Part shown: one piece after another, positions 53,400 through 64,000 of the stretch | How the letters are laid out: the number at the start of each line of letters is the position of its first letter | Numbering within the stretch: position 1 is the stretch's first letter | NCBI GenBank assembly: GCA_021464245.1 | Contig: JADCRB010000007.1 | Coordinates: forward strand, 5,179,125 to 5,243,124 | Source of the DNA: Carallia brachiata | Taxonomy: Eukaryota; Streptophyta; Magnoliopsida; Malpighiales; Rhizophoraceae | Length of the DNA stretch: 64,000 nt | Reading direction: 5' to 3' | Program-made: the position numbers and the translations under genes | The notes under the pieces: model-generated | What the model was told of the DNA's origin: nothing | Databases searched by the model: none | Seen by the model: only the letters and a program-made list of their open reading frames with translations

Positions 53400-54682
53400 C
53401 TCCGCCAAAGCCACTTCCATTCAACTATCGAACTGTGCCAACTTGCCCCAACTCAGTCAAATTTACGCTCACATCATCCGCACCCGGATGCCCGAGTTTT
53501 TTGCTGGCCCATTTTACGGGAACAATGTTCTGAGATTGTACCTAGACTGGGTGATCCCGACAACGCATTGCGCGTCTATGCATTTATGTCTCGAGCAGGT
53601 GTCCTACCCGATTCTTACACGATTCCGATCCTGTTAAAAGCTGCCTGCCAGCTTTTCGCTGTTGATATTGGTGTTCAGCTTCATTCTGTTGCCGCCAGGA
53701 TCAGCCTGGAGGCTGAAAAATTTTGCGAGAGTGGGCTCATTAGCTTGTATATGAAATTGGGAGAGTTTGAGAATGCTTACAGGGTGTTTGAGAAAAGCCC
53801 TGAGAGGAAGTTGAGTTCTTGGAATGCGATCATAGCAGGCCTTCGTCAAGGTGGCCGTGCTAAGGAAGCGATTAAGATGTTTATACGGATGAGACGATGT
53901 CGGTTTGAACCTGATGATGTGACCGTACTTTGCGTGACGTCCGCTTGTGGGTGTATAGGAGATTTGAACTTGGCACTTCAGTTGCATAAATATGTTTATC
54001 ACGCTAGGACTTTGGGGAAACCAGACATTCTGATGATGAATTCGCTTGTTGACATCTATGGCAAATGTGGTATGATGGACTTGGCTCGTGGGGTATTTTT
54101 GGAGATGAACCAAAAGAATGTGTCGTCTTGGACTTCAATGATTGTGGGTTATGCTATGCATGGGCATGCCAAAGAAGCTATTGAATGCTTTCATTGCATG
54201 ATAAAAGTGGGCGTGAGGCCTAATCATGTGAACTTTTGTCGGTGTGCTTAGTGCATGCGCATGGGGGGAAGGTCCAGGAAGGGAGATATTATTTCAACTT
54301 GATGATGAGTGTTTATGGGATAGTGCCACAATTGGAGCATTACGGATGCATTGTGGATCTATTCAGCTGTGTGGGGTTGCTTGAGGAGGCCAGGGCACTT
54401 GTTGAGGGGATGCCAATGGAGGCTAATGTGATTATATGGGGATCTTTGATGGGTGCATGTGAAAAATATGTGAATATAGAGATGGGAGAGTGGGTGGCTA
54501 AGAACATGCTAGAATTGGAGCCTTGGAATGATGGGGTTTATGTGGTTTTATCAAATATTTATGCAAATAAATGTTTGTGGCAAGAGGTTGAAATGATGAG
54601 AAAGCATTTGAAGCAACAGAAGGGGTCTAAAATTCATGCCTACAGTTTGGCAACCAGTTCAAAGGAAAATACACGAGCTTAG
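53400..54682 (+). CDS. PLS-class PPR protein, E subgroup (At1g77170-like), frame disrupted
   Basis: This resembles the organelle PPR protein At1g77170: LGDPDNALRVYAFMSRAGVLP, FCESGLISLYMKLGEFENAYRVF, PERKLSSWNAIIAGL, NSLVDIYGKCGMMDLARGVFLEM, SWTSMIVGYAMHG, HYGCIVDLFS, then LELEPWNDGVYVVLSNIYA (E motifs) and IHAYSLATSS at the end. Such proteins bind organellar RNA, often for editing. It is intronless as usual. The frame breaks three times: one base missing near 53541, an extra A near 54231 (GTGAAC for GTGAC), and two bases missing near 54260. The start is not settled: the frame leading into NCANLPQLSQIYAHIIRTRM has no ATG upstream within 150 bases, although an ATG at 53241 opens another frame. 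It is either a recent pseudogene or affected by assembly indels. Confidence 0.75.
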
Positions 54683-57279
54683 GTTCATTTATGTGGATGA
54701 AACAATGACTTTGTATTTGGGAATTCCTATGGGGACTAATAAAACGAATTCATGGAAGAAGGATGATGGGATAACGGTGAGTTTATTCTTTAATTTAGCC
54801 GTCCATGTTTTCTTTGCAAAATATTTCAGAAAGGCTAATACAGTTCGTATTCTCTTTTGTCATTTGGCTTCTGTTTAAGTGGTTAGGTTCGTTAGCCTTG
54901 TAGCACTTATGGAAAGCTCGATTTGGCTTTCTCTGCACTAGGGTTTATTCAAATGCTATGCTCTTCTTGTTTGGCTATTGTGCATTGTTCATTATTCTAG
55001 ATTCCCTGCTTGTTGTGGGCATGCTGATGATCTATATAGTAGACATTCTTTGATGTGCGAACCTTAGTGTAGTGGTAAAGTTACTTCATTGCGACTTAAA
55101 AATTATAGATTAATTTGAGTTGTGAAAACAATCTCTTTGTGAAAACTCACAGGTGTGAGAGGCTCCTATTCTTGTGCACTGGACGGCTTTTGCGATAAGA
55201 TATCTTTTGCTCTAGAAAAGCAAATTAGTGCTATTACTTGTTTGATAGCTTGTATTTTAATGTGTCTTGATATAAACTGCTCTTCCTCTTGGCTGTTTCA
55301 GAGAAGCTACATGTGTGCTGTCGCTTTTCACCTTATGAAAATGGGCATTTCTTTACGTAATGATTTTTTTTTTTTTAACTTTGATTCCAAGTTCTAGATC
55401 TCTCTATGCAAAAGTTGAGCATTGATCTTCCTGTACTATATGCAATTATTAGGTTGAAGAAATGTACGGCCAAATTGCCCCAACTCATAATCTCGTCACA
55501 CTTGGTGTTGATGATTCTCCAAGATCGACTGTAAACTCTAATGTTCAAGTGATCAAGTCCCTCAAAGAAAATTTGTTGATGAGGGAAGTTAGGGAAGGTT
55601 ATATCTTGTCTTGTTGTCAATTTGCATTTTTTGGTTACTTTATTCCAAATTTGTCTGGAACAAGTAACATGCCAACTGTTATTGCGGTTGAATCCAAAGT
55701 TCTGTTTTTTATTTTTTTTCTGTAATTCGGCAGTTTTAGGGAATTGGTCAAAACTGACCATGGAACCCTTAGCAGCACACCATGCATGTACGTAATTGTA
55801 TTGGCTTGTAATCAAAATCTAGCAAAGAAAATGAATAAGTCCAATTGTTATAAACTTGATTAAAAAAATTCTGAGAGTATGGAGTACTTTCATCAGTAAT
55901 CGCCCGCATTAATGGTGAAAAAAAAGAACTCTTCATTCTTTGATTAGATTTTTCTTAAAAAAGTAAAAATTCAAGAGATCCGATTCTTTTTGGACTTGAA
56001 AGTCTTACAATTTTATAACCTCCTCATCGGCCCATCAAGCCGAAAACAAGTAATAACATAAAGACCATTTGTGTGGATTAGACATTGTTCAAGTGGTTGA
56101 AAATAGTGACTGTTAATAGTAAAGTTTGGGGTTTAAACTTTATATCTTACTCACATAATTCTCTCTTCTTTACTCTATCAGCTCCAAAAAGCCCTACCCA
56201 AAAAAAAAACATCGAAGATCATCATATCACTTGGTGCACTCATTGGCCCACTTTGTAGATTTTGGTAGGTGGACAGGCAATTTATGTCCTGATTATGATT
56301 TTAGATATAAACATGGTTTTTTCTCTTCTGGATTTTGGTTAGTTTTCCATAAATTACGTGGTTAATTTAAGATGGTGTATTGGATTAATGAAAAAAAAAA
56401 TTGTAATATTTGGGTGGTTTTGATCCATTGGTTTTTCTTGCTATGGTTACCTAAATTGATTGTGTCAGTTTAGAGGTACTAGATTTAGTACCCAGAATTT
56501 ATCTTGCTGTTTATTGCAGTTGCTGACTTTCGTTCTTGTCTTGAATAACAAATTCCTTGTTTTGCTCTCTAATAAGCCTGCAAAAAGTTTTTTCTGTCCT
56601 CTGCCTTGCCGTTTAATGTACAATCGTCTGCAAAAGTTGTAGGCGTCAGATTGCGACAAGATTTCTACAATTAAGGACTTGCGGTTTCTTGAGTATGCAT
56701 CGCTGCTGTTAGTTATTTGCTGTGTTCCAATTCTGGAATATTAACTTGCTTCTTGTTGACAGCAAGCACAACAAAGTAGAATAGATAAGAGAGAAAGGAG
56801 AGATTTTAGATTTTGATAAAATGGCTTAGAAACCTTTCCATTACTGATTATCTTCATTATATATGAAGACTACAAATTACAAAGTTCAAATCAAAGAGTT
56901 GTTGTAAGTTGCAGCTTTATACATCTTCACATTGAAATTCAAACTAGCAAAGTACAATGATTAAAAAAAAAGGTATGATCAAGCATAGCACAACAAGAAA
57001 GCTTAATTCCAATTCAAATCAAGCTACAAAAAAAGCTGTTACATTTAAAATAAAGTGGATAACCACTCGAACAAGTCAGCTACAGCTGATTCTTCTTAAC
57101 TGCCATAACTGATCTTCAAACTCTGGGGAAAATCCTGAACCGAAACAGCAAACTGCAGTTGAATTGCAATTTACAGCACCACAAGAATCTTCAGTTGCCC
57201 ACTTGGTGGCTTTGTAATTCTGAGTTGAAACTTGCTCTGCATGATTCAAGCCTTTAGCCCTTGCTGCAACATATTCCAA
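54683..57279. other. Intergenic DNA between PPR gene and LRR remnants
   Basis: Open frames such as 55375-55815 (-) and 55462-55725 (+) overlap on opposite strands and show no domain. No element ends are recognised. Confidence 0.4.
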
Positions 57280-58900
57280 TTTTCATCAATATTCAACAAA
57301 GAGTGAGCATAGGCTTCCCTACTATAAAATAGTGTAGGCCTGAATAAAGACACAGTACAAACTACACAAAGTGCAAAGCATTGCTTTAAACATGGTAGAT
57401 AACACGAACTGAAATCATGGTTTCCCAATTTTGGAAATTAGGGACGTGAGAAATCTTGGGCTGATCCTCACACATCAACTACTCTATTCTGGATTCGGTT
57501 GGAAACCAGAGGAGGCGTCATTTTGGAAGTAAATTTCATTTCAGTACACAAAAGGATGAACAATAATACTTCAGCAATGATTTGTCAAAAAAAAAAAAAA
57601 AAAGAAATACCTCAAGGTGTTTAATCTCTCAAAGCCAACATGCATACAGACAATCATTATAGGGAGCATTTGCTAGATTTAGATTGTTGACATTGTTAGG
57701 ATTCCTAGCTTCCCTGCTGTTCAAACTACAAGCAAAAGATCTTAGTTTAAATGAAGTGTTTTGGGTTGGATTGTTACCAATTGTTAGTGATGAATGACAT
57801 GTGTAATGATATCTTCTAAAGCTGTTTTTGCTAGTGGGATTAGGTAAAAATCTGTCAAATTAGCTTGCTTAAGCTAGTGGACTTATTGGAGACTTATCTT
57901 TTCTTAATCATATCATGTACTATTTACTTTGTATAAATTCCTATATAATGAAGCATATGAATCAATGAAAATCAAGCCTTTAGGCTTCACCTCTTGCTGT
58001 GATTTCCCACTTTTTCATTTCTTTCTCTGCTGCAGTTTTTGCAGCAATGCTTCCACTGTTTTTTCTTTCCTACTCTGCTGTAATTTTTCAGTTTCAATCT
58101 AAAGTCATAAACTCATCTTTTCCTTCAGACATTACTGTGCTCCCTCTCACTTTCCCATATATGAAGAATTCCAGTGGGACGAAATGAATACTGACTATTT
58201 TCCAAGATGATAATGCCTAGTTTTGTCGATAAAATTTGGTAAGGAAAGCTGCAAAGTCTATTGAACATGCCTACAATTAGAAAACAAGAAAGAAGAAGAA
58301 ATCTGTTAATTTGTAGGAGAAAGACAGCACAGGCTCTCTTTTCAATAGAAACAGAATGGATGGAGATGGAGATAAAAAAGAAGAGAGAAGTAGTCGGAGG
58401 AACCTGCTGAACCTGGAAAGCTGGAGGGATTCTTCTTCTAATTAAAGTTGATAGCAGCCATCTCACTGGATACATCTATCATTGACATGAATGTTAAGGA
58501 TGTGGGCAATCTTGGGCCAATCCTCGCCCATGTTGTTATTGCATCTCTCTAACAGCTGGAGAAGGGAGCAATCATATATGGATAATTCTTGTAATGAGGT
58601 GAGGTTGGGCATCCACTCTAGCAACGACGCCAAATTAGGCCAATTCCAGATTTGGAGCATCTGCAGGACTATTGAATGTAGAAGAAGCCTCCCTGGCAAA
58701 CACACCAACTTTGGCATATTATAAATTACAAGAGAGGTGAGGCTTCTAAGGCTTGGGCCTTGCAATAGAATACAATCGGTGTTATTGTTGCTGTTGCTGT
58801 CATCATCATCATCATAATTGGATGGATCTAGATCATCGCGAAAGATTAGTTGCCACTGCAACTAATCTCTCCAACCAAAAGGAGTCTCTTCACTAGCATT
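57280..58900 (-). pseudogene. Duplicated LRR tail plus 3' flank of NLR gene
   Basis: The open part, 58463-58861 on the minus strand, encodes a C-terminal LRR stretch (DDLDPSNYDDDDDSNSNNN, GPSLRSLTSL, MPKLVCLPGRLLL, NLTSLQELSIYDCSLLQLLERC, GEDWPKIAHI). It aligns with 60277-60680 of the NLR gene. The downstream flank (57280-58460) aligns with ~59540-60276. It has no NB domain and no start of its own, so it is a partial tandem copy of the 3' end. Confidence 0.8.
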
Positions 58901-59539
58901 TTATGGGAATTATGAGTAGCAATTGTATTGATACAGTAACTAACTTACAACCAGAACATAAGGGAGCAATTTAAGAGAGGGATGCATTACCTGTTAACCC
59001 CAGAAAGCATGCATCTCATAATAATTCACTCCTCCAGGGGTGTCATTAGATCTCTTTTAAGGCCAGCCAGCACAGGCCTAATTAATTCACCCAGCTCAGC
59101 CAGCAGCTATTGCTACTTCTGTTTAAACCTGGTAGCAACACAGCAGTAACATGATTTAGGAAATCATTTTAGTTGCAAGATCATTCTAGTTGGTATATGC
59201 TGATAATAAATGTTTCACCTACACAATTGGTCATAGAACTCCACCTTCCTTCCCCATACAACATCACATATTCACCAAGTAAGTTATACTCTTCAAGAGG
59301 ACCATTCTTCTCCCTTGCTCAGAAACCCCAAACCCATCATGGCTACAGTTGTTATTCCACTTTCACTACTTTTCACAATAAGACAGCAGCAACATTCAAG
59401 CCTTGAACAGCTGTGGTTGCAACAAATCTTGTGGAGTATAAAAAAGTGCCTGCAATAATTTGAAATTCAAATTTGCTAAAAGACCTTCAAAAATATTCAC
59501 GAAAACTGAAATCACATGAAAAGTGACATGAAAGGTTTG
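58901..59539. other. Spacer between the two LRR-tail copies
   Basis: No gene is recognised; it separates the duplicated tails. Confidence 0.4.
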
Positions 59540-60276
59540 TTGATATTCACCAAAGGGTGAGCATAGGCTTCTCTACTATAAAATAGTGGAGACTGAAATT
59601 GACAACTACAAACCTTCGCAAAGTGCAAAGGGTTGCCGTAAATACGTTAGATCCAGCAAAACTAAAATTATATCTCTCCAATTTGGATATTAGAGATGGG
59701 AGCAATCTTGGGACGGTAATCAAACTCAATTACTCTTCCATGGCTGCAGTTGGAAACCAGAGTACCCACCATTTTGGAAGCAATTCCTTTTCAATGCGCT
59801 CAAAGATGAAAAATACCTCAGCATGGATTTGCACAAAAAATGATTTGTGCTATAATGAGAAGGAAAAAAAAAAACTGAAATATCTGAAGAAGTGAAAATC
59901 ATGAAGCCAACAGACATAAAGACAATCATTGTAGGGAGCACTTGCCAGATTCAGCTTGTTGACATCATCATGATGACTCCACTACCTCTCAGTTTCAGAT
60001 ATAAGAAGAACTCCAGTGGGACGAAATACTGTGTGTTTTGTAAGATTATGATGCTAGTTTTGATGATAAAATTTGGTAAGAAAAGTCGTAATCTACTTTT
60101 TTTTCTATATATAAAAATAAAAAATAAAAATAAAAAAAAAAGAGGAAGAAGAAGAAAGCTGTTGAATTGTAGGAGAACAACTGCACATGCAAATAAAATA
60201 AAATGGAGATAAAAAGAAGAGCAGTAGTAGTAGGAGGAACCTCTCTGCTGAAACTGGAAAAGGGGAATTCTTCTGG

Positions 60277-63200
60277 TTAAACTTGATAGCAGCCATCCAG
60301 CTGGATCTCTTCTCTATCGACATAAATGTTAGGGATGTGGGCAATCTTGGGCCAATCCTCGCCCATGTTGGTTTTGCATCTCTCTGACAGTTGGAGGGAA
60401 CAACGAGAAATGTGTAAATATTGTAATGAGGTGAGGTTGGGCATCCACTCCGGCAACGACTCCAAATTAGGGCAATTCCAGATGTTGAGCCACTTCAGAA
60501 CAGTTGAACGCAGAAGAAGCCTCCTTGGGAGATGCACCAACTTTGGAATACCAGCAATTCGAAGAGAGGTGAGGCTTCTAAGGCCTGGGCCTTGCCATAG
60601 AATAGCATCGTTGTTGTTGTTGTTGCTGTTGCTGTCATCATCATCATCATCATCATAATTGGACAAATCTAGATCGAAGCAATCCTCAATCCGAGACTCT
60701 TGAGGGAAGTAAGAAGTAGCATTTTCGCATGAGGTAGACATGTCAATGTTGGGCATTTCTCAATTCTTAAATACTCCAGAGAAGTGAGGGTTTGCAGCAA
60801 CTCCCCCGGCAGAAAATCTTCTGCCATATCCTCAATTTTATCAATCCACAGAGTATTCAGAGACGAAGAAGAGAGATTATTATTGTTATTATTATTCGAG
60901 GGAAGGGAAGAAGACGAGGACGGTGCATCATCATGTGCTGCTGCTGGAGAAATCGTCCCCTTCAGCATTTGCTCCAATGTCTTGAAGCTGACTCTGAATA
61001 TCCGCAGTTCTTTCAAGGATGGAAACGGTGGCATTGAAGTCAGGTTTGGGCATGAGTCAATGTCTAGCTGAGAAAGACGCTGATATTGGGGAAGCAAATA
61101 TGACGATGATGATGATGATGAAGACGGTGATGATGGCCGCCATCCCTTCAGATTTGGACAGTGCAAGAGTCGGAGTTCCTCAAGGGAAGGGAAGAAGGAG
61201 ACCATGCTATTGTTGTTGCTGCTGCTGCTGCTATTGCTACTGCTACAGATTTCTATGTCTATGTATTCCAGATCAGTTAATCTCCAATGTTATTTCTTTT
61301 AGCGAAGGGATTGATCCAATGCTGGAAGACTTCGGCATTTCGGGCAGTCCTTCAACTCAAGTCTGACCAGATTTGTGAGGGAAGAAAGCCAGCTCACAAA
61401 CTTCATTCCTCCGTAATTCTCTACGGTTAAGGCTTTTAAATTTGGGTGTGGCCGCAGAGCTTCCAATGACATTTCATCCTCATCCTCATTAATAATATCG
61501 TTACTATCCAAATGTTCCCATATTAATCCCAGCTCATGAAGACGTGGCTTCTCTCTCAAATTAGCGCCTGCTAGTAACGAATCCAGAAGTTTGTAAGTAA
61601 GCGGTGCCAACAATACGTAGTAAAAAAATGATTATAATACATAAGAAGTATGCAGTATGTGTAAGAATTATATTTTTTATTTGTAATTTTTTACCGTATT
61701 TTCTGACTACAATTTTGTATTAGGAATTTTTCATTTAGTGGTACCAGAAAAATTAACAAAAAATTTGCATTCATAATGACTTACCTAAATCATAAAATAG
61801 TTTATATGTACTGACAAAAAATTTAATAATAAAATTTTGTAGATCACAGTTCTTTTTATCTTACGAAAAAATTTGCTTTTATCTTTAGTTTTTAAATTAA
61901 GAGATGATAAAAATTATTTTTCAGTGAGGACAAAAGTAATTTTTTAGAGGGAGGAAAAGGAATTTTTGGTAAAATAATCTTAAAATTTTCATAATAATAT
62001 TAAGTATTTTCAAATTGCAGTGAGGACAGTTGTCTCCACTTGAGTGTGAATGGCTCCGCTATTGTTGCCTACAACAGTTTTAGCTATACTACTACTAGCA
62101 ATAAAAGTAAAAGTAGAACTAATACCCTTTTTTTCATTATGATTATATTTCTCATTCCCACGATGATGCGGCAAATTCTCAATCTGCAGTTCTCCTCCTA
62201 GGTTGTTCAAGTCATGCAACTCATCGAGTCCTCCACTTTGATTCTCCTGTTGCTTCCCTTTTGAGCTTTTACTTTTCGGCAGTACGAATCTGGTTAATTT
62301 CTCAAGCGAAGTCAACTGTCCAATCCCCCGAGGCATATGAGTCAAAGCATAGCAACTTTGAATGTCAAGTTGCCTCAGATTGACCAGCTTTTTGATATCA
62401 TTAGGTAATTGTCTAAGCCCACCACATCCTATTAGTTTGAGCACTTGCAAATTTTGTAGTCTAGTAATCGATCGAGGTAGCATCTGGATCTTTTCATTCC
62501 TAGACAAATCCAGATATCTCAAGTGCTTCAATTTGCCGATGGGAGATGGCACTGTCTCAATTCTCAATCCTATTAGATCCAATTGCCGTAAACGCTTTGA
62601 ATTACAAAAAATTGTCTGGCATTGCCTTTTAACTATTTTGCACTTTTCAAAACCATATGTTGGATTTACGTTAAAAAACGTCCGCAAACTTTTTGCTTCA
62701 AGCATGGATACTGGAACTTGTTGAGAGTCAAATGAGATATGTCGAGTTTTTTTACCAACTTCTCTCGAGTTTGAAATCGACACATAGACACTTTCATCTC
62801 TAACTACTGAGGAAGCAAGATCGTGCATTAAGTCATGCATTTTGCAACTTCTTACGTTCTCCAACTGATCCTTTTCCACTTCTTGAAAGAAAGACCTCCA
62901 TAAGAGATCCTCGAAATACTCCCGACCAATATCTTCAAGACACTGACTTGGGTACGATAACTTAATATACCCTTGCGCCATCCAAAGAGCTACCAATCTA
63001 TCCACATTAATTTTGTGGTCTTTTGGAAACAAACTACAATAAGCAAAACAGTGTTTCAAATGTGGAGGAAGATGGTCATAACTCAACTTAAGAGTTGCTA
63101 GGATGCCCCTTTTTTCTTGATCTATCATCGCCAGTTCCTTACTTTTAAATGATTCCCATTCACGTATATTTTTTTTGGAATACATGAGACCCCCAATTGC

Positions 63201-64000
63201 TCTTATTGCCAAGGGAACTCCGCTGCACTTGGCCACAATTTCTTTTCCAATTGCTTCGTGGTTTGGTGTTGGTGGTGCAGCCATTTGAGCAAACAAAGAC
63301 CAAGAATCCCTGTCAGATAAGCCAATTAATTCATATTGTGCTTGTGGCGCAGAACTTGTAATATCTGCAACCTTTTTAGAACGTGTTGTTACTAGTATTC
63401 GGCTTCCTCTGGCGCCACCAACTAACAAATCTCTCAAGGAATGCCACCTCTCGTATTCATCATTCCAAATATCGTCTAACACGAGCAAATATTTTTTTCC
63501 ATTAATTTTTTCATGAAGAGAATCTTTTAACGTATTCATCTGGCTCATGTTAGGTCTTTCCTTAGACAGAGATTCTAAAATCTTTTCAACTATCACTTGC
63601 ACATCGAAGTCATCAGAGACGCAAACCCACATTCTTAACTCAAACTGTGACCACACACTCTCATCATTGTAGATGAGCTGAGCTAAAGTAGTCTTTCCTA
63701 ATCCTCCAATTCCAACTATAGCAATGACAGACACATTAGCCTCAAAGTCTGTGGACAAGAGAAGTTGTGTAATCGCATTCTTCTCAACTTCTCTGCCAAC
63801 AACTACTTCAGGGACAGAGGAGTGTGTTTGCTCTCTTTTCTTAGCCATCACAGACGTTGGCGTGTCGAGTGGCTGTTGCTGAAAGTTAAACTTCTCCCCA
63901 ACACCCATAACAACATCCAGTCTCTCCCGAATTGCTTTGATTTTGTGACCCATCTTAAGGCCATATGCAAGCTGGTTAGAACTTGAAAAGAAAAGGCGTA
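60277..64000 (-). CDS. CC-NBS-LRR (NLR) resistance protein, 5' end outside the window
   Basis: The coding sequence enters from the right edge (…SSSNQLAYGLKMGHKIKAIRERLD, the end of the coiled-coil domain) and runs open to 62126. Counting from the Met at 63953, the motifs are P-loop GIGGLGKTT at 81-89, kinase-2 YLLVLDDIW at 155-163 (the Trp marks the CC class), RNBS-B GSRILVTTR at 183-191, GLPL CSGVPLAI at 243-250, RNBS-D CFAYCSLFPKD at 302-312, MHD around 372-378, then LRRs. An intron 62125-61568 is inferred, after which ANLREKPRLHELGLIWEH continues the LRRs in frame. Further on, an A is apparently lost at 61310 and one gained near 61274, and a frame change near 60700 separates LPHAKMLLL from LDLSNYDD. 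The end at 60277 is a normal LRR tail. It is an intracellular immune receptor by family. Whether the LRR end is intact depends on those indels. Confidence 0.85.
61568..62125 (-). other. Inferred NLR intron derived from an AT-rich insertion
   Basis: Minus-strand donor AAAAAGG/GTATTAG and acceptor ACTAGCAG/GCGCTAA join the exons in frame. Left unspliced, the reading frame ends at 62010. The segment is AT-rich, unlike the flanking LRR, and is also present in the fragment copy at ~51430-51790. Confidence 0.5.

Noticed and set aside
53634..54113. 159-codon minus-strand frame
   Set aside because: It is antisense to the PPR coding sequence and has no domain.
55375..55815. 146-codon minus-strand frame
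   Set aside because: No recognisable domain, no splice support, and overlapping frames on the other strand.
60784..61366. Plus-strand frames rich in Ser, Met and Cys
   Set aside because: They are the complement of the LRR triplet repeats on the minus strand.

Overview
This is plant nuclear DNA. The sequence is AT-rich, its genes have GT-AG introns, and it carries many transposon remnants. The protein set is eudicot-like: a cytosolic cupin, an N-terminal ZnT5/MTP12-type membrane module, a BEE-type bHLH factor, an alpha/beta hydrolase, ribosomal protein eS7, mannose-6-phosphate isomerase, a PLS-class PPR protein and CC-NBS-LRR resistance genes. A woody eudicot, possibly Rutaceae/Sapindales, is my guess and is not proven from the sequence.

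Layout. (1) 1-17405 is a tandem segmental duplication. Unit 1 (from before the window to ~11785) and unit 2 (~12219-17405) each hold a three-exon cupin gene (+) and the last two exons of an MTP12-like gene (-). Unit 2 is compact and its cupin frame is open. Unit 1 has a frameshifted cupin and four insertions missing from unit 2: intron material at ~1700-2185, SINE-like units at ~3240-5130, a short MITE-like element at ~5755-5930, and an LTR element at 6574-10528 with a 5-bp target duplication. (2) 16463-20592 (-) is the MTP12-like gene. It has only the N-terminal membrane module and no cation-efflux domain. (3) 20700-26100 is intergenic, with a long fold-back element and a 5'-truncated LINE bounded by a 16-bp target duplication. 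(4) 26178-27682 (-) is a bHLH gene. (5) 28290-31010 (-) is a decayed, intron-containing plasma-membrane H+-ATPase. (6) 33600-34929 is an inverted-repeat-bounded element with a ~1 kb pyrimidine tract. (7) 35463-42170 (+) holds an alpha/beta hydrolase and eS7. (8) 43475-46877 (-) is mannose-6-phosphate isomerase. (9) 51430-64000 is a resistance-gene neighbourhood: an NB-LRR fragment, a PPR gene (+), a duplicated LRR tail, and a CC-NBS-LRR gene (-) whose 5' end lies outside the window.

The genes do not form a pathway; this is ordinary plant gene order with independent promoters. The most useful cross-cutting observation is that several otherwise well-preserved genes (hydrolase, isomerase, bHLH, MTP12-like, cupin copy 1) each contain a lost base. 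In the hydrolase and isomerase, restoring one base makes exon lengths and splice phases fit exactly. That pattern suggests either an assembly with residual indels or unusually frequent small deletions, so pseudogene calls here should be checked against reads. I saw no CRISPR array, operon or new defence-like system, and no tRNA or rRNA gene.
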